Of a DNA stretch of 64,000 nt, positions 31,006-44,021 are shown in pieces. The notes beneath the pieces were generated by a model. It ran no database searches and was not told the origin of the DNA. It was given only the letters and a program-made list of their open reading frames with translations. Both the position numbers and the translations under genes were made by a program. The stretch covers positions 1-64,000 of the forward strand of contig NZ_JAIQDB010000012.1 of the NCBI RefSeq assembly GCF_020037475.1, written 5' to 3'. This stretch comes from Sutcliffiella deserti. GTDB lineage: Bacteria > Bacillota > Bacilli > Bacillales > Bacillaceae_I. Numbering within the stretch: position 1 is the stretch's first letter; every line of letters starts with the position of its first letter.

Positions 31006-33084
31006 TTATTCACCTTTATTTTTTTTGATGATTTCTTCAGAAATTGATTTTGGTACTTCTTCGTAGTGGTCAAAGTGCATCGTAAATACACCACGTCCTT
31101 GTGTGTTAGAACGTAATGACGTTGCATAACCGAACATTTCAGAAAGTGGAACCATTGAGCGAACAACTTGAGCGTTACCGCGTGCTTCCATTCCTTCTAC
31201 GCGTCCACGACGAGATGTAATACCACCCATGATATCTCCCATGTATTCTTCAGGAGTTACAACTTCTACTCTCATAACAGGCTCAAGAATAACAGGGTTA
31301 CACTTAGATACTGCGTTTTTAAGAGCTAAAGAAGCAGCTACTTTAAATGCCATCTCAGAGGAGTCAACATCATGGTAAGAACCATCAACTAATGCAGCTT
31401 TAACATCAATTAGTTGGTAACCAGCAAGTACACCGTTTTTCATAGAATCTTCTAGACCAGCTTGTACAGCAGGTACGTATTCACGTGGTACTACTCCACC
31501 AACGATTTTGTTTTCAAATTCAAAGCCTTTTCCTTCTTCATTTGGTTCGAATTCGATCCAAACGTGTCCGAATTGACCACGACCACCTGATTGACGAGCA
31601 AATTTACCCTCAACTTTTGCGGAGCCGCGGAACGTTTCACGGTATGCTACCTGAGGAGCACCAACGTTTGCTTCTACTTTGAATTCACGCTTCATACGAT
31701 CAACAAGGATATCAAGGTGAAGTTCACCCATACCAGCGATGATTGTTTGACCCGTTTCAGGATCAGTATGTGCACGGAATGTTGGATCTTCTTCTTGAAG
31801 CTTTTGCAATGCAGTAGTCATTTTATCTTGGTCAGCCTTGGATTTAGGCTCAACAGATAATTGGATAACTGGTTCTGGGAATTCCATGGACTCTAAGATA
31901 ACTTGGCTTTTATCATCACATAGTGTATCACCAGTTGTAGTATCTTTTAGACCAACTGCAGCTGCGATATCTCCAGCATATACAACTGGAATTTCTTCAC
32001 GGCTGTTAGCATGCATTTGCAGAATACGTCCTACACGCTCACGCTTACCTTTTGTAGAGTTGATTACGTAAGATCCGGAGTTCAGTGAACCTGAGTACAC
32101 ACGGAAGAACGTTAATTTACCTACATAAGGATCAGTCATTACTTTGAATGCTAATGCTGCGAATGGACCATCATCAGTAGCTTCAAGAGCAACTTCTTCA
32201 TCAGTGTCTGGAAGAGTACCTTTAATAGCTGGAACATCTGTTGGTGCTGGTAAGTAATCAACAACAGCATCAAGCATTAATTGTACACCTTTGTTTTTGA
32301 ATGCAGAACCACAGATTACTGGGTAGAATTCAACGTCACATGTACCTTTACGGATAGTAGCCTTCAACTCTTCTGTTGTAAGCTCTTCTCCTTCAAGATA
32401 CTTCATCATTAATTCTTCGTCCAGTTCTGCAACTGCTTCTACTAAGCGTTGACGATACTCAGCAGCTTGTTCTTTGTACTCTTCAGGAATCTCTTTTGCT
32501 TCAGAACGAGTTCCTAAGTCATCTGCATAGAAGTAAGCTTCCATTTCTACTAAGTCGATGATACCTTCAAAGTCATCTTCAGCTCCGATAGGAAGTTGAA
32601 TAGGATGAGCATTTGCTTGTAGACGGTCATGGATTGTACCAACAGAATATAAGAAGTCTGCACCGATCTTGTCCATTTTGTTAACGAACACGATACGTGG
32701 TACACCATAAGTTGTTGCTTGACGCCAAACTGTTTCTGTTTGAGGTTCAACACCTGATTGAGCATCAAGAACAGCTACCGCACCATCAAGTACACGAAGG
32801 GAACGTTCAACTTCAACTGTGAAGTCTACGTGTCCAGGTGTATCGATGATATTTACGCGGTGACCTTTCCATGAAGCTGTTGTTGCAGCAGATGTGATCG
32901 TGATTCCACGCTCTTGCTCCTGCGCCATCCAGTCCATTTGAGATGCACCTTCATGCGTTTCGCCGATTTTATGAATACGTCCTGTGTAAAACAAAACACG
33001 CTCAGTTGTAGTTGTTTTACCAGCATCGATGTGAGCCATGATACCGATATTACGTGTCTTATCTAAGGAGAACTCTCTAGCCAT
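31006..33084 (-). CDS. fusA: Elongation factor G
   Basis: A 692-residue translocase GTPase. G1 is [21 protein letters not shown]3 [10 protein letters not shown]4 NKMDK; domains II-V follow, with the domain IV tip near [12 protein letters not shown]. It drives tRNA-mRNA movement and ribosome recycling. Fusidic-acid site residues look ordinary. Confidence 0.99.
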   Translation of the reverse strand: MAREFSLDKTRNIGIMAHIDAGKTTTTERVLFYTGRIHKIGETHEGASQMDWMAQEQERGITITSAATTASWKGHRVNIIDTPGHVDFTVEVERSLRVLDGAVAVLDAQSGVEPQTETVWRQATTYGVPRIVFVNKMDKIGADFLYSVGTIHDRLQANAHPIQLPIGAEDDFEGIIDLVEMEAYFYADDLGTRSEAKEIPEEYKEQAAEYRQRLVEAVAELDEELMMKYLEGEELTTEELKATIRKGTCDVEFYPVICGSAFKNKGVQLMLDAVVDYLPAPTDVPAIKGTLPDTDEEVALEATDDGPFAALAFKVMTDPYVGKLTFFRVYSGSLNSGSYVINSTKGKRERVGRILQMHANSREEIPVVYAGDIAAAVGLKDTTTGDTLCDDKSQVILESMEFPEPVIQLSVEPKSKADQDKMTTALQKLQEEDPTFRAHTDPETGQTIIAGMGELHLDILVDRMKREFKVEANVGAPQVAYRETFRGSAKVEGKFARQSGGRGQFGHVWIEFEPNEEGKGFEFENKIVGGVVPREYVPAVQAGLEDSMKNGVLAGYQLIDVKAALVDGSYHDVDSSEMAFKVAASLALKNAVSKCNPVILEPVMRVEVVTPEEYMGDIMGGITSRRGRVEGMEARGNAQVVRSMVPLSEMFGYATSLRSNTQGRGVFTMHFDHYEEVPKSISEEIIKKNKGE

Positions 33085-33176
33085 ATGGTATATCTCCTTC
33101 CTAAGTATCGAGTTTTATTGTTTTAATACCTAAAGCTGTTAAAGATATTCTTAACAGCTTTAGATAATATGTGATC

Positions 33177-33647
33177 TTACCAGCGGTAGTGAGCAAACGC
33201 TTTGTTTGCTTCTGCCATTTTGTGCATATCTTCACGCTTTTTAACGGATGCACCAGTGTTGTTAGCTGCGTCTAAAATCTCGTTAGCTAAACGCTCTTCC
33301 ATCGTTTTTTCTCCACGAAGACGAGAGTAGTTAACTACATAACGAAGTCCTAGAGTTGTACGACGCTCAGGGCGCACCTCAACTGGTACTTGGTAGTTAG
33401 CTCCACCTACACGGCGTGCTCTAACTTCAAGAACAGGCATGATGTTTTTCATTGCTTGTTCGAACACTTCCATAGGTTCTTGTCCGGAACGCTCACCAAC
33501 TAGTTTAAATGCATTATAGATGATAGCTTGAGATTTTCCTCTTTTACCATCAACCATTAATTTATTAATAAGGCGAGTTACCAGCTTAGAGTTATATAAC
33601 GGATCTGGTAAAACGTCTCTTTTTGCAACAGGGCCTTTACGTGGCAT
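33177..33647 (-). CDS. rpsG: 30S ribosomal protein S7
   Basis: A 156-residue primary-binding protein of the 16S head ([15 protein letters not shown]). Its beta-hairpin touches E-site tRNA. A hairpin without T run (33131-33160, AAAGCTGTTAA / TTAACAGCTTT) separates it from fusA. Confidence 0.98.
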   Translation of the reverse strand: MPRKGPVAKRDVLPDPLYNSKLVTRLINKLMVDGKRGKSQAIIYNAFKLVGERSGQEPMEVFEQAMKNIMPVLEVRARRVGGANYQVPVEVRPERRTTLGLRYVVNYSRLRGEKTMEERLANEILDAANNTGASVKKREDMHKMAEANKAFAHYRW

Positions 33648-33696
33648 ATTCTTTTCCTCCTTTCGTATTACTTAAGTTTAAGCAATTCGAATTCTA

Positions 33697-34119
<423 letters not shown>

Positions 34120-34221
34120 TTAGAATTCCTCCTTCCTCACTTTTTAAGACCACATATCCAGGTGGTTCATTTTAAGGTAAAAAACAAAGCCTTTGTGAAT
34201 CCACACTCACAAAAACAGTTT

Positions 34222-34470
34222 TTATTGAATGATCGCAACAGCTGAGGCACCAACTTCAATCCCGCAAGCTTTCCCGAGTTTTTTCATCGAGTCTACTTTT
34301 ACAATTGGTATGTTGTTCTCTTTTGCAGTATGGATAACTTTCTGTGTGACAATCACATCGGCATCCTCTGCAATAACAACCTCTTTTACTGTTCCGGATT
34401 TCAGCGCCTTCACTGTTTGTTTTGTACCAACAATGAAGGTGTTTGCCTGCATCACTTTTTCATAAGACAT
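34222..34470 (-). CDS. rplGB: L7Ae-family K-turn-binding protein (YbxF)
   Basis: An 82-residue L7Ae/L30e-fold protein matching B. subtilis YbxF, which binds K-turn RNA and associates with ribosomes in growing cells. The family C-terminal block [15 protein letters not shown] is complete. The start at 34470 follows TGGAGG and gives the normal length. It lies past the rpoC terminator and before rpsL. Confidence 0.93.
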   Translation of the reverse strand: MSYEKVMQANTFIVGTKQTVKALKSGTVKEVVIAEDADVIVTQKVIHTAKENNIPIVKVDSMKKLGKACGIEVGASAVAIIQ

Positions 34471-34562
34471 TAATATATCCTCCAAAGCAACAGGTTATAT
34501 AAGCACCTTTGCTATATTACCATCTCTATTTTTGAATGTCAACCTTATTTAAAATAACAAGG

Positions 34563-34593
34563 AAAAGATTGTCGGGATACCCCGACAATCTTT
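34563..34593 (-). terminator. Terminator after rpoC
   Basis: On the minus strand AAAGATTGTCGGGG / CCCGACAATCTTTT is a long perfect stem, ending in TCTTTTCC, four bases past the rpoC stop. The T run is short, so partial read-through is possible. Confidence 0.8.
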
Positions 34594-34596
34594 CTG

Positions 34597-37500
34597 TTAT
34601 TCTACCGTTACAGGTGCTTCTTTTCCTACACTTTTTGTAAGATCGAACTTACGGTAACGGTTCATACCTGTACCAGCCGGAACTAGCTTACCGATAATAA
34701 CATTCTCTTTTAAGCCTAGTAACTCATCGCGTTTTCCTTTAATTGCAGCGTCTGTTAAGACTCTTGTTGTTTCTTGGAAGGAAGCGGCAGATAAGAACGA
34801 ATCTGTTTCAAGAGATGCTTTTGTAATACCTAGTAAGACCGGACGACCGGTTGCAGGCGTTTTGCCTCCAAATAGCACTCGCTCGTTTGCATCGGTGAAC
34901 TGGTGGATATCAAGAAGGCTGCCTGGTAACACATCTGTGTCTCCTGCATCAATAACGCGTACTTTACGTAGCATCTGACGCACCATAACCTCTACGTGCT
35001 TATCTCCAATTTCTACCCCTTGCATACGGTATACTTTTTGAACTTCAAGTAATAGATACTCTTGTACAGCATTCATATCTTTCACTTTAAGAAGTTCTTT
35101 CGGATCAATCGAACCATCTGTAAGCTCTTGACCACGAACCACTTCTGTGTTCACGCCAACTTTCAAGCGTGCAGTGTAAGGTACTGTATAGGTTCTCGTT
35201 TCCACTTCACCTTGTACAGTGATTTCTTGCTGACGGTCTTTCACTTCGTTGATGGCAGTAACAACACCTTCAATTTCAGAAATTACCGCTTGACCCTTCG
35301 GATTACGCGCTTCAAATATTTCTTGAATACGAGGTAAACCTTGCGTGATATCGTCTCCTGCTACCCCACCTGTATGGAATGTACGCATCGTTAACTGTGT
35401 TCCTGGTTCACCGATAGATTGTGCAGCAATGATACCTACTGCTTCTCCTACCTCTACTTCTAAACCAGTCGCCAAGTTACGTCCGTAACACTTATTACAT
35501 ACTCCGTGACGTGTATTACATGTAAACACAGAGCGGATCCAAACATCCTCAATGCCTGCTTCAGTGATATTTGTTGCGATATCTTCTGTAATCAGATCAT
35601 TCTCAGCAACTAGAACTTCCCCTGTTTCTGGGTGTTTAATCGCTTTTCTAGCATAGCGTCCTATTAGACGTTCTTCTAGTTTTTCGATTATCTCTGTGCC
35701 ATCTTTTAAAGCAGTGATGTGTAATCCACGGTCTGTTCCGCAATCTTTTTCCCGGACGATAACATCTTGCGCTACATCTACTAGACGACGAGTCAGGTAA
35801 CCTGAATCGGCAGTCTTAAGTGCTGTATCTGCAAGACCTTTACGTGCACCATGGGTAGAGATAAAGTATTCGAGAACCGTTAAACCTTCGCGGAAACTAG
35901 ATTTAATCGGAAGTTCAATAATACGTCCAGATGGATTGGCCATCAGTCCACGCATACCAGCTAACTGTGTAAAGTTAGATGCGTTACCACGGGCTCCGGA
36001 ATCACTCATCATAAAGATGTGATTCAAGCGTGGTAAGGACTGCATAAGCTTGTTCTGAATATTATCCTTCGCAGCACTCCAGATAGAAATAACACGATCA
36101 TAGCGCTCTTCCTCTGTAATTAGACCACGGCGGAACTGTTTGAGAACTGTATCTACTTTAGTTTGAGCTTCAACTAAGATTTCTTCTTTTTCTTTAAGAA
36201 CCACGATATCTGCTACACCAACTGTAATACCAGCTTTTGTAGAATAACGGAATCCAAGGTTTTTCATGCGATCAAGCATTTTAGACGTTTCGGTAATCTT
36301 GAAGCGTTTGAATACTTCCGCAATAACATTTCCAAGGATCTTCTTCTTAAACGGATCAATAATCTCTTGTTGTTGTATTGCTTCCTTCACATTTGCTCCC
36401 TTTTCAACAAAGTACCTCTCAGGGGTATTAACCTCAAGATTGTATTTTGTTGGTTCATTGATATAAGGGAAAGACGGCGGAAGAATCTCGTTAAAGATTA
36501 ACTTACCGACAGTTGTAATAAGAAGCTTTTGTTTTTGTTCAGGAGTAAAGGTTTCGTTATCCAAAGATCCTGCATAAACCGCTACACGAGTGTGCAAGTG
36601 AACATAGCCATTTGCATAGGCGATCAACGCTTCGTTCGTATCTTTAAATACCATTCCTTCTCCAACTGCGGCTTCACGTTCTAAAGTTAAGTAGTAGTTA
36701 CCAAGTACCATATCCTGTGAAGGAGTAACTACAGGCTTTCCATCTTTCGGGTTCAAGATGTTCTGTGCAGCAAGCATTAAAATACGTGCTTCAGCCTGAG
36801 CTTCTGCGGACAGTGGTACGTGAACCGCCATTTGGTCGCCATCAAAGTCGGCATTGTATGCAGTACATACAAGCGGGTGAAGACGGATTGCACGGCCTTC
36901 TACAAGTGTAGGTTCAAACGCTTGAATACCTAGTCTGTGAAGGGTTGGTGCACGGTTAAGTAGTACTGGATGTTCTCTGATTACAGATTCCAATACATCC
37001 CAAACCTCTGGCTGCACGCGTTCAATCTTACGCTTAGCACTCTTAATGTTATGCGCTAGACCACGTTCCACAAGCTCTTTCATTACGAAAGGTTTGAAAA
37101 GCTCTAACGCCATTTCTTTTGGCAAACCACATTGGTACATTTTTAAGTTAGGACCTACAACGATAACGGAACGACCTGAATAGTCAACACGTTTACCTAA
37201 TAGGTTCTGACGGAAACGTCCTTGCTTCCCTTTTAGCATGTGAGAAAGAGATTTTAATGGTCTGTTACCTGGTCCTGTTACAGGACGGCCACGACGACCA
37301 TTATCTATTAATGCATCAACAGCTTCTTGTAGCATACGCTTTTCGTTTTGAACAATGATACTCGGAGCACCAAGGTCCAGTAAACGTTTTAAACGGTTGT
37401 TACGGTTGATAACACGGCGGTACAAATCATTTAAATCGGAAGTGGCGAAACGGCCACCATCTAATTGAACCATCGGACGTAATTCAGGAGGAATGACAGG

Positions 37501-38193
37501 AAGAACGTCAAGAACCATCCAGGACGGCTCGTTTCCAGATCCTCTGAAGGACTCTAACACTTCTAAACGCTTAATTGCTCTTGTACGACGTTGCCCTTGA
37601 GCAGTTTTAAGTTCCTCTTTTAATGAGTCAGCTTCTTTTTCCAAATCGATATCAAAAAGAAGTTTTCTGATCGCTTCCGCACCCATCCCAGCTTGGAAGG
37701 TTTGACCATATTTTTCACGGTATGCACGGAATTCCTTTTCGGAAAGCAATTGCTTTTTCTCTAAAGGTGTATCCCCTGTTTCCGTAACTACGTATGATGC
37801 AAAATATATTACTTCTTCCAATGCACGCGGGGACATGTCAAGAACAAGTCCCATGCGACTTGGAATACCTTTGAAATACCAGATGTGAGATACAGGAGCA
37901 GCAAGCTCGATGTGACCCATGCGTTCACGTCGGACTTTTGCTCTTGTTACTTCTACTCCACAGCGGTCACAAACGACGCCCTTATAACGGACGCGCTTGT
38001 ATTTACCACAGTGACACTCCCAGTCCTTTGTAGGACCGAAGATTCGTTCACAGAATAACCCATCTTTTTCTGGTTTTAATGTACGATAATTTATTGTCTC
38101 AGGCTTCTTCACTTCTCCGAAAGACCATGATCTGATCTTATCTGGTGAAGCAAGACCTATCTTCATATACTCAAAATTGTTAACATCTAGCAA
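34597..38193 (-). CDS. rpoC: RNA polymerase beta' subunit
   Basis: A 1198-residue subunit. Features include the N-terminal zinc ribbon (CHCGKYKR...CDRCG), the catalytic Mg-binding NADFDGDQM, the bridge-helix region with [17 protein letters not shown], and the second zinc site ([15 protein letters not shown]). It lacks the large insertions of Proteobacteria. It starts 66 bases after rpoB. Confidence 0.99.
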   Translation of the reverse strand: MLDVNNFEYMKIGLASPDKIRSWSFGEVKKPETINYRTLKPEKDGLFCERIFGPTKDWECHCGKYKRVRYKGVVCDRCGVEVTRAKVRRERMGHIELAAPVSHIWYFKGIPSRMGLVLDMSPRALEEVIYFASYVVTETGDTPLEKKQLLSEKEFRAYREKYGQTFQAGMGAEAIRKLLFDIDLEKEADSLKEELKTAQGQRRTRAIKRLEVLESFRGSGNEPSWMVLDVLPVIPPELRPMVQLDGGRFATSDLNDLYRRVINRNNRLKRLLDLGAPSIIVQNEKRMLQEAVDALIDNGRRGRPVTGPGNRPLKSLSHMLKGKQGRFRQNLLGKRVDYSGRSVIVVGPNLKMYQCGLPKEMALELFKPFVMKELVERGLAHNIKSAKRKIERVQPEVWDVLESVIREHPVLLNRAPTLHRLGIQAFEPTLVEGRAIRLHPLVCTAYNADFDGDQMAVHVPLSAEAQAEARILMLAAQNILNPKDGKPVVTPSQDMVLGNYYLTLEREAAVGEGMVFKDTNEALIAYANGYVHLHTRVAVYAGSLDNETFTPEQKQKLLITTVGKLIFNEILPPSFPYINEPTKYNLEVNTPERYFVEKGANVKEAIQQQEIIDPFKKKILGNVIAEVFKRFKITETSKMLDRMKNLGFRYSTKAGITVGVADIVVLKEKEEILVEAQTKVDTVLKQFRRGLITEEERYDRVISIWSAAKDNIQNKLMQSLPRLNHIFMMSDSGARGNASNFTQLAGMRGLMANPSGRIIELPIKSSFREGLTVLEYFISTHGARKGLADTALKTADSGYLTRRLVDVAQDVIVREKDCGTDRGLHITALKDGTEIIEKLEERLIGRYARKAIKHPETGEVLVAENDLITEDIATNITEAGIEDVWIRSVFTCNTRHGVCNKCYGRNLATGLEVEVGEAVGIIAAQSIGEPGTQLTMRTFHTGGVAGDDITQGLPRIQEIFEARNPKGQAVISEIEGVVTAINEVKDRQQEITVQGEVETRTYTVPYTARLKVGVNTEVVRGQELTDGSIDPKELLKVKDMNAVQEYLLLEVQKVYRMQGVEIGDKHVEVMVRQMLRKVRVIDAGDTDVLPGSLLDIHQFTDANERVLFGGKTPATGRPVLLGITKASLETDSFLSAASFQETTRVLTDAAIKGKRDELLGLKENVIIGKLVPAGTGMNRYRKFDLTKSVGKEAPVTVE

Positions 38194-38259
38194 GGGGCCT
38201 ACCTCCCTTATAATCTACAGGATCTACCCAAATGCTTATCTTTAAAGTCCTATAGGTCA

Positions 38260-41200
38260 TTAGTCTTTAGCTACAGTTTCTTTTACTACTTCCGGCTGCT
38301 CTGAATCTAATGAAATACCTTCCGAGGCTTGTTCTTCATCCTCTTCCAAGTCTCTCATTTCAATTTCTTTTTCATCACCTGAAAGGATTTTTACATCCAT
38401 TCCTAAGCTTTGAAGCTCTTTGATTAATACTTTGAACGATTCAGGAACACCTGGTTCAGGAACGTTTTCACCTTTAACGATGGCTTCGTACGTTTTCACA
38501 CGTCCTACCACATCATCTGATTTAACAGTTAAAATCTCTTGAAGTGTATAAGCAGCACCATATGCTTCAAGTGCCCATACTTCCATCTCTCCGAAACGCT
38601 GTCCACCGAATTGAGCTTTACCACCCAATGGTTGTTGTGTAACAAGAGAATATGGTCCAGTTGAACGAGCATGCAACTTATCGTCAACCATGTGGGCAAG
38701 CTTGATCATGTACATGATCCCTACTGACACTCGGCTATCAAATGGTTCGCCTGTTCTTCCATCATATAGAACAGTTTTTGCATCCCTTGCCATGCCTGCC
38801 TCTTCTAAAGTGCTCCAAACATCTTCCTCACGTGCACCGTCAAATACAGCGGAAGCAACATGAATCCCGAGCGTTCTGGCAGCCATACCTAAGTGAAGCT
38901 CTAATACCTGTCCGATATTCATACGGGAAGGTACTCCTAGAGGATTTAACATAATGTCAATCGGTGTGCCATCCGGTAGATACGGCATATCTTCTTCCGG
39001 TAAGATACGAGAGATTACCCCTTTGTTACCATGTCGTCCAGCCATTTTATCTCCTTCAGAAATTTTACGCTTCTGAACGATATACGCTCGAACTAATTGG
39101 TTCACACCAGGTGGCAGTTCATCTCCGTCTTCACGATTAAATACTTTTACGTCTAGCACGATACCGCCACCACCATGAGGAACTCTTAGTGATGTATCAC
39201 GTACTTCTCTTGCTTTTTCTCCAAATATTGCATGTAAAAGACGCTCTTCTGCAGTAAGCTCCGTTACACCTTTAGGCGTAACCTTACCTACAAGAAGGTC
39301 TCCATCTTTCACTTCTGCACCGACTCTGATAATCCCGCGATCATCCAGATTCTTTAGCGCATCTTCTCCTACGTTTGGAATATCGCGAGTGATTTCTTCT
39401 GGTCCAAGCTTCGTATCACGGGCTTCTGACTCATATTCTTCAATATGGATAGAAGTGTATACATCATCTTTTACCAGGCGCTCACTCATGATAATTGCAT
39501 CCTCGTAGTTGTAACCATCCCATGTCATGAAACCAACCATTACGTTGCGTCCAAGAGCTAGTTCTCCTTTTTCCATAGAAGGTCCATCTGCCAGGATTTC
39601 TCCTTTAGTAACTTGATCTCCTACAGAAACGATTGGTCGTTGATTATAGCAGGTACCTTGGTTAGAACGAATAAATTTCTGCATTCTATATTTATCAAGG
39701 TTTCCTTTTACAAGTTGACCATCGACTTCTTCCATGCGACGAACTAGAACTTCACGTGCTTCCACGCGTTCAACAACACCAGGGTGGCGACAGATAACAG
39801 CCGCACCGGAGTCTTTAGCTGAAACATGCTCCATACCTGTTCCAACAATCGGTGATTCCGGTTGCAATAATGGAACAGCTTGACGTTGCATGTTCGCACC
39901 CATAAGAGCACGGTTGGAGTCATCATTTTCCAAGAAAGGAATACATGCTGTTGCAGCAGATACTACCTGTTTTGGGGATACATCCATATAGTCGATTCTT
40001 TCGCTTATAACAACCGTGTTCTCTCCACGGAAACGAGCAACCACATTTTCATCAAGGAATGTACCATCTTCGCCTAGGCGAGCATTCGCTTGGGCTACTA
40101 CATAGTTATCCTCTTCGTCAGCAGTCAAGTAATCAAATTGGTTTGTTACTTTACCTGATTCAGGGTCTACCCTGCGGTAAGGCGTTTCAATAAAACCAAA
40201 TTTATTTACTTTAGCAAAAGAAGAAAGGGAGTTGATAAGTCCGATGTTTGGTCCCTCTGGTGTCTCAATCGGGCACATACGTCCGTAGTGAGAGTAGTGA
40301 ACGTCACGAACTTCAAACCCTGCACGTTCACGTGTTAAACCACCAGGTCCAAGTGCAGATAATCTACGTTTATGTGTTAGCTCTGCTAATGGATTGGTTT
40401 GATCCATAAATTGAGATAGCTGGGAGCTTCCAAAAAACTCTTTAATAGATGCAATAACCGGACGAATATTGATTAATTGTTGAGGAGTAATCGTGTTCGT
40501 GTCCTGAATAGACATTCTTTCACGAACGACACGCTCCATTCTGGATAAACCGATACGGAACTGATTTTGAAGAAGTTCACCAACAGAACGTAAACGGCGG
40601 TTACCTAGGTGGTCAATATCATCGGTATCTCCTACACCATGTAAAAGGTTGAAGAAATAACTGATTGAAGCAATAATATCTGATGGAGCAATATGCTTCA
40701 CTTTTTCATCTATAAACCCATTACCAAGGACCAGAATTTCCTTCTCGCCTTCTGAGTCGTTTGGAGAATAGATTTTAATCGATTGCATCGGCACTTCTTT
40801 ATCTATCACACCACGTGGATGGAAGGAAGTTAGACCAATACCGTCCTCTATGTTAGGTAAAATCCGGTCTAATGTTCTACGATCTAGTAGAGTACCTTTT
40901 TCAACAATAATCTCCCCTGTTTCAGGGTCTACTAAAGTTTCAGCAATGCGCTGGTTGAAAAGTCTATTTTTGATATGAAGCTTTTTATTAATCTTGTATC
41001 TTCCAACACTTGCTAAGTCATAACGCTTCGGGTCGAAGAATCTGGATTCTAATAAGCTTTTAGCGTTTTCAACCGTTGGTGGTTCACCAGGGCGTAGACG
41101 CTCATATATTTCTAGTAATGCCTTCTCGGAACTTTCTGTGTTATCCTTATCTAAGGTATTTCGCAGGTACTCGTTTTCCCCAAGAAGATCAATAATCTCT

Positions 41201-41814
41201 TGATCAGATCCAAATCCAAGGGCACGCAAAAGAACCGTTACTGGTAGTTTACGAGTACGATCTATACGAACATATACAACATCTTTTGCATCCGTTTCGT
41301 ATTCTAACCATGCACCACGGTTTGGAATAACAGTAGCAGAAAAGCCCTTTTTACCATTTTTATCTAATTTCCCGTTATAATACACACTTGGAGAACGAAC
41401 TAACTGAGAAACGATAACACGTTCTGCACCATTAATAACGAACGTACCAGTATCCGTCATCAATGGGAAATCACCCATAAATACATCCTGGTCTTTTACT
41501 TCACCAGTTTCTTTGTTAATGAGACGAACCTTCACACGTAAAGGAGCTGAGTATGTAACATCTCTTTCCTTTGATTCTTCAACGGAATATTTAGGTTCCC
41601 CTAAGCTATAGTCGATAAATTCCAACGATAGATTTCCAGTGAAGTCCTCAATAGGAGAAATATCATGAAACATTTCTCTCAAACCTTCATCAAGGAACCA
41701 TTGGTTAGAAGAGGTTTGAATTTCTATTAGATTTGGTAATTCTAATACTTCACTAATGCGAGCATAACTTCTGCGTTGGCGGTGTCGTCCGTATTGAACT
41801 AGTTGACCTGTCAA
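38260..41814 (-). CDS. rpoB: RNA polymerase beta subunit
   Basis: A 1184-residue subunit. I chose the TTG start at 41814 because GAGGGGTG lies six bases upstream and B. subtilis rpoB also starts with TTG at this [12 protein letters not shown] position; the longer in-frame form has no such support. The rifampicin pocket ([19 protein letters not shown], then [13 protein letters not shown]) is wild type. The C-terminal tail is acidic and variable. Confidence 0.98.
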   Translation of the reverse strand: MTGQLVQYGRHRQRRSYARISEVLELPNLIEIQTSSNQWFLDEGLREMFHDISPIEDFTGNLSLEFIDYSLGEPKYSVEESKERDVTYSAPLRVKVRLINKETGEVKDQDVFMGDFPLMTDTGTFVINGAERVIVSQLVRSPSVYYNGKLDKNGKKGFSATVIPNRGAWLEYETDAKDVVYVRIDRTRKLPVTVLLRALGFGSDQEIIDLLGENEYLRNTLDKDNTESSEKALLEIYERLRPGEPPTVENAKSLLESRFFDPKRYDLASVGRYKINKKLHIKNRLFNQRIAETLVDPETGEIIVEKGTLLDRRTLDRILPNIEDGIGLTSFHPRGVIDKEVPMQSIKIYSPNDSEGEKEILVLGNGFIDEKVKHIAPSDIIASISYFFNLLHGVGDTDDIDHLGNRRLRSVGELLQNQFRIGLSRMERVVRERMSIQDTNTITPQQLINIRPVIASIKEFFGSSQLSQFMDQTNPLAELTHKRRLSALGPGGLTRERAGFEVRDVHYSHYGRMCPIETPEGPNIGLINSLSSFAKVNKFGFIETPYRRVDPESGKVTNQFDYLTADEEDNYVVAQANARLGEDGTFLDENVVARFRGENTVVISERIDYMDVSPKQVVSAATACIPFLENDDSNRALMGANMQRQAVPLLQPESPIVGTGMEHVSAKDSGAAVICRHPGVVERVEAREVLVRRMEEVDGQLVKGNLDKYRMQKFIRSNQGTCYNQRPIVSVGDQVTKGEILADGPSMEKGELALGRNVMVGFMTWDGYNYEDAIIMSERLVKDDVYTSIHIEEYESEARDTKLGPEEITRDIPNVGEDALKNLDDRGIIRVGAEVKDGDLLVGKVTPKGVTELTAEERLLHAIFGEKAREVRDTSLRVPHGGGGIVLDVKVFNREDGDELPPGVNQLVRAYIVQKRKISEGDKMAGRHGNKGVISRILPEEDMPYLPDGTPIDIMLNPLGVPSRMNIGQVLELHLGMAARTLGIHVASAVFDGAREEDVWSTLEEAGMARDAKTVLYDGRTGEPFDSRVSVGIMYMIKLAHMVDDKLHARSTGPYSLVTQQPLGGKAQFGGQRFGEMEVWALEAYGAAYTLQEILTVKSDDVVGRVKTYEAIVKGENVPEPGVPESFKVLIKELQSLGMDVKILSGDEKEIEMRDLEEDEEQASEGISLDSEQPEVVKETVAKD

Positions 41815-42032
41815 CTGATTCACCCCTCGTATCAAGCATTTATTAAAGCCAAACATAAAAATTTTTCAACATGAAATTCACGTTAAAAAAGAAAAATGGT
41901 TCCAATACAGAAAACCACATTTTTTTACAATCGCTCTATTGATTTTACTATCTTTTCCAAGCAAGCTAATTTTATACATAATAAATGCATAAAATTATTA
42001 TAGCTTAAAAAAATACATATTGGCATTAAACA

Positions 42033-42061
42033 ATGCTACCACAACTCAAATACATCGTCAA
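42033..42061 (-). promoter_or_regulatory. Candidate rpoB promoter
   Basis: The minus strand has TTGACG (42056-42061), 17 bases and TAGCAT (42033-42038), overlapping the end of the upstream methyltransferase gene. It leaves a leader of about 210 A+T-rich bases before rpoB, in which a further TATAAT occurs near 42000 without a good -35. Confidence 0.6.
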
Positions 42062-42660
42062 CCCTTTTTTGATCTAATAATATAGTAGCCTTTTTTCTTC
42101 AAAACTACTTCTACTTCCTCGTATAATGTTTCTAACTTCTCTATTGCCGAAGGCGCACCTTGCTTTTTTTGAATGACGATCCATAATTCTCCACCTGGCG
42201 CTAAATGGTTCCACGACTTCTCCAAAATTTCATGCACAACTTTTTTACCTGCGCGAATTGGAGGGTTGGAGAGGATTGCAACATAATCAACCTGTTCTAC
42301 TTTTTCGTAAATATTGCTAGGAAAGATAGTAGTATTAAAAATTTCATTTTTTCTAGCATTTTCTCTAGCAAGCTCAATGGCTCTTTCATTAACATCAATT
42401 AAATCTATGTGACGATCTGGAAAAGCCTTAGCAAGAGAAAGGCCGATTGGACCATACCCACATCCGACATCTAATATATTGCCGGCTACATGAGGCACTT
42501 TAAACTCTTCTATTAGAAGTCTAGATCCAAAGTCTACTTCCTTTTTCGAAAAAACCCCTGCGTCTGTAGTAAAAGAAATGGCGTTACCTTTTAACTCAAA
42601 GACCCAATGTTGACGATTACTTTCTACAGAAGGTTTGTTTGTATAATAATGATCTGCCAT
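42058..42660 (-). CDS. Class I methyltransferase, RsmC-like (YbxB)
   Basis: A 200-residue SAM-dependent methyltransferase. Motif I is LDVGCGYGPIGLSLA and the catalytic SNPPIRAGKK resembles the NPP motif of N2-guanine rRNA methyltransferases such as RsmC. Probable rRNA target, consistent with its place between rplL and rpoB; not proven. The start at 42660 follows AAGGAG; an in-frame upstream extension is unsupported. Confidence 0.9.
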   Translation of the reverse strand: MADHYYTNKPSVESNRQHWVFELKGNAISFTTDAGVFSKKEVDFGSRLLIEEFKVPHVAGNILDVGCGYGPIGLSLAKAFPDRHIDLIDVNERAIELARENARKNEIFNTTIFPSNIYEKVEQVDYVAILSNPPIRAGKKVVHEILEKSWNHLAPGGELWIVIQKKQGAPSAIEKLETLYEEVEVVLKKKGYYIIRSKKG

Positions 42661-42810
42661 ACTAATTCTCCTTATTAGAAAAGTGTATAGCGTAAGGGAA
42701 TGATAGCAGCCCCTTCGCATAAAGCTTACTTAACTAAAACTTCCTATTCTAATAGCTCCGTTAGCAAGCTTAGAAAAAACAGTAAACAATCAATAGACGA
42801 TTAAATAGTT

Positions 42811-42843
42811 GAAAAAAGCTCGCTATTCAATAGCGAGCTTTCC
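42811..42843 (-). terminator. Terminator after rplL
   Basis: On the minus strand AAAGCTCGCTATTGAATAGC continues into GAGCTTTTTT: an eleven-pair stem with a T run, 13 bases past rplL. Confidence 0.9.
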
Positions 42844-42855
42844 ATATTGCATGTA

Positions 42856-43215
42856 TTACTTAACAGTTACAGATGCGCCAACTTCTTCAAGTTTGCCTTT
42901 GATCTCTTCTGCTTCTTCTTTAGCAACGCCTTCTTTAACAGCTTTAGGAGCGTTATCTACTACTTCTTTAGCTTCTTTCAATCCAAGACCAGTGATTTCG
43001 CGAACCACTTTGATTACCTTGATTTTTTGTCCGCCAGCGGAATCAAGTACTACGTCAAATTCAGTTTGCTCAGCTTCAGCTTCAGCAGCTACAGCACCTG
43101 CAGCTACAGGAGCAGCAGCAGTTACACCAAATTCTTCTTCAATTGCTTTTACTAGGTCGTTTAATTCTAAAACAGTCATGTTTTTTACTGCATCAATGAT
43201 TTGTTCGTGTGTCAT
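42856..43215 (-). CDS. rplL: 50S ribosomal protein L7/L12
   Basis: A 119-residue stalk protein, multimeric on L10, that recruits translational GTPases. It has an N-terminal dimerisation part, an Ala-rich hinge (about 37-50) and a C-terminal domain with [18 protein letters not shown]. Confidence 0.99.
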   Translation of the reverse strand: MTHEQIIDAVKNMTVLELNDLVKAIEEEFGVTAAAPVAAGAVAAEAEAEQTEFDVVLDSAGGQKIKVIKVVREITGLGLKEAKEVVDNAPKAVKEGVAKEEAEEIKGKLEEVGASVTVK

Positions 43216-43279
43216 TGTTATTTTCCTCCTTAATAATGTGTAAGTTTATTTTGTTCATACTTAACTTGCTAAATTGAAA

Positions 43280-43780
43280 TTAAGCGCCTTGCTCTTCTTT
43301 TTGTTCTGCAACTGCTTTTGTAACAAGAGCGAAGTTGCGGATTGGAGCTTGAAGTACACTAAGCAACATGGAAAGTAAACCTTCGCGTGATGGAAGTTCA
43401 GCAAGAGCTTTCACTTGTTCAACTGAAGCTACATTTCCTTCGATGACACCAGCTTTGATTTCTAATGCTTCATGCTTTTTAGCGAAGTCATTTAAAATTT
43501 TAGCAGGAGCTACAACATCTTCAGTAGAGAATGCGATAGCGTTAGGTCCTGTTAGTGCATCGTTTAATCCGTTTAGCTCTGCTGCTTCTGCAGCACGGCG
43601 AGTTAGAGAGTTTTTGTAAACTTTAAACTCAACACCAGCTTCACGTAGTTGCTTACGAAGTTCTGTTACCTCCGCTACATTAAGTCCACGGTAGTCTACT
43701 ACGATAGTAGAAACCGATCCGCGGAATTTCTCAGCGATTTCTCCAACAACTTCTTTCTTTAATTCAACTGCTTTGCTCAT
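43280..43780 (-). CDS. rplJ: 50S ribosomal protein L10
   Basis: A 166-residue stalk base protein ([20 protein letters not shown]) that anchors L7/L12 dimers. The L10-L12 complex is known to bind its mRNA leader and repress rplJ-rplL; the cognate leader is present. Confidence 0.98.
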   Translation of the reverse strand: MSKAVELKKEVVGEIAEKFRGSVSTIVVDYRGLNVAEVTELRKQLREAGVEFKVYKNSLTRRAAEAAELNGLNDALTGPNAIAFSTEDVVAPAKILNDFAKKHEALEIKAGVIEGNVASVEQVKALAELPSREGLLSMLLSVLQAPIRNFALVTKAVAEQKEEQGA

Positions 43781-43819
43781 CGTTACACCTCCTATAAAGT
43801 TAGTTACTACTTATACCGA

Positions 43820-43975
43820 CCGGTGTACATAAAGAATGCCTCCATGTTAGATGGAGGCAGAAATTTTTCGTTTAAAAGCCCGGAAGCCTTTTATCGTAAA
43901 ATTTACACCTCGGTAGGAAATTAAGCTCAAGTCTTGAGCACCTACTGTCTACGGTACAAACAATATTTATTTTAT
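43820..43975 (-). promoter_or_regulatory. L10 leader with attenuator
   Basis: On the minus strand ACCGTAGACAGTAGGTGCTC is followed by TGAGCTTAATTTCCTACCGA and GGTGTAAATTTTACG, the hallmark order of the L10-leader RNA that mimics the L10 site in 23S rRNA. It ends in a stem TGCCTCCATC/GATGGAGGCA-type hairpin (43836-43859) with ATTCTTT, a likely terminator-like element. Recognition by motif. Confidence 0.85.
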
Positions 43976-44021
43976 AAACACAACGATTATTGTAACCGTT
44001 TAGTTATCTTATGTCAATATG

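Noticed and set aside
33131-33160. Hairpin AAAGCTGTTAA/TTAACAGCTTT as a terminator between rpsG and fusA.
   Set aside because: No T run follows on the minus strand and fusA has no evident promoter of its own; read as a spacer stem-loop only.
42809-43243. A 144-codon plus-strand frame across rplL.
   Set aside because: Antisense to rplL; Ala/Ser/Thr composition reflects the complement of the Ala-rich hinge, and it crosses the rplL terminator.
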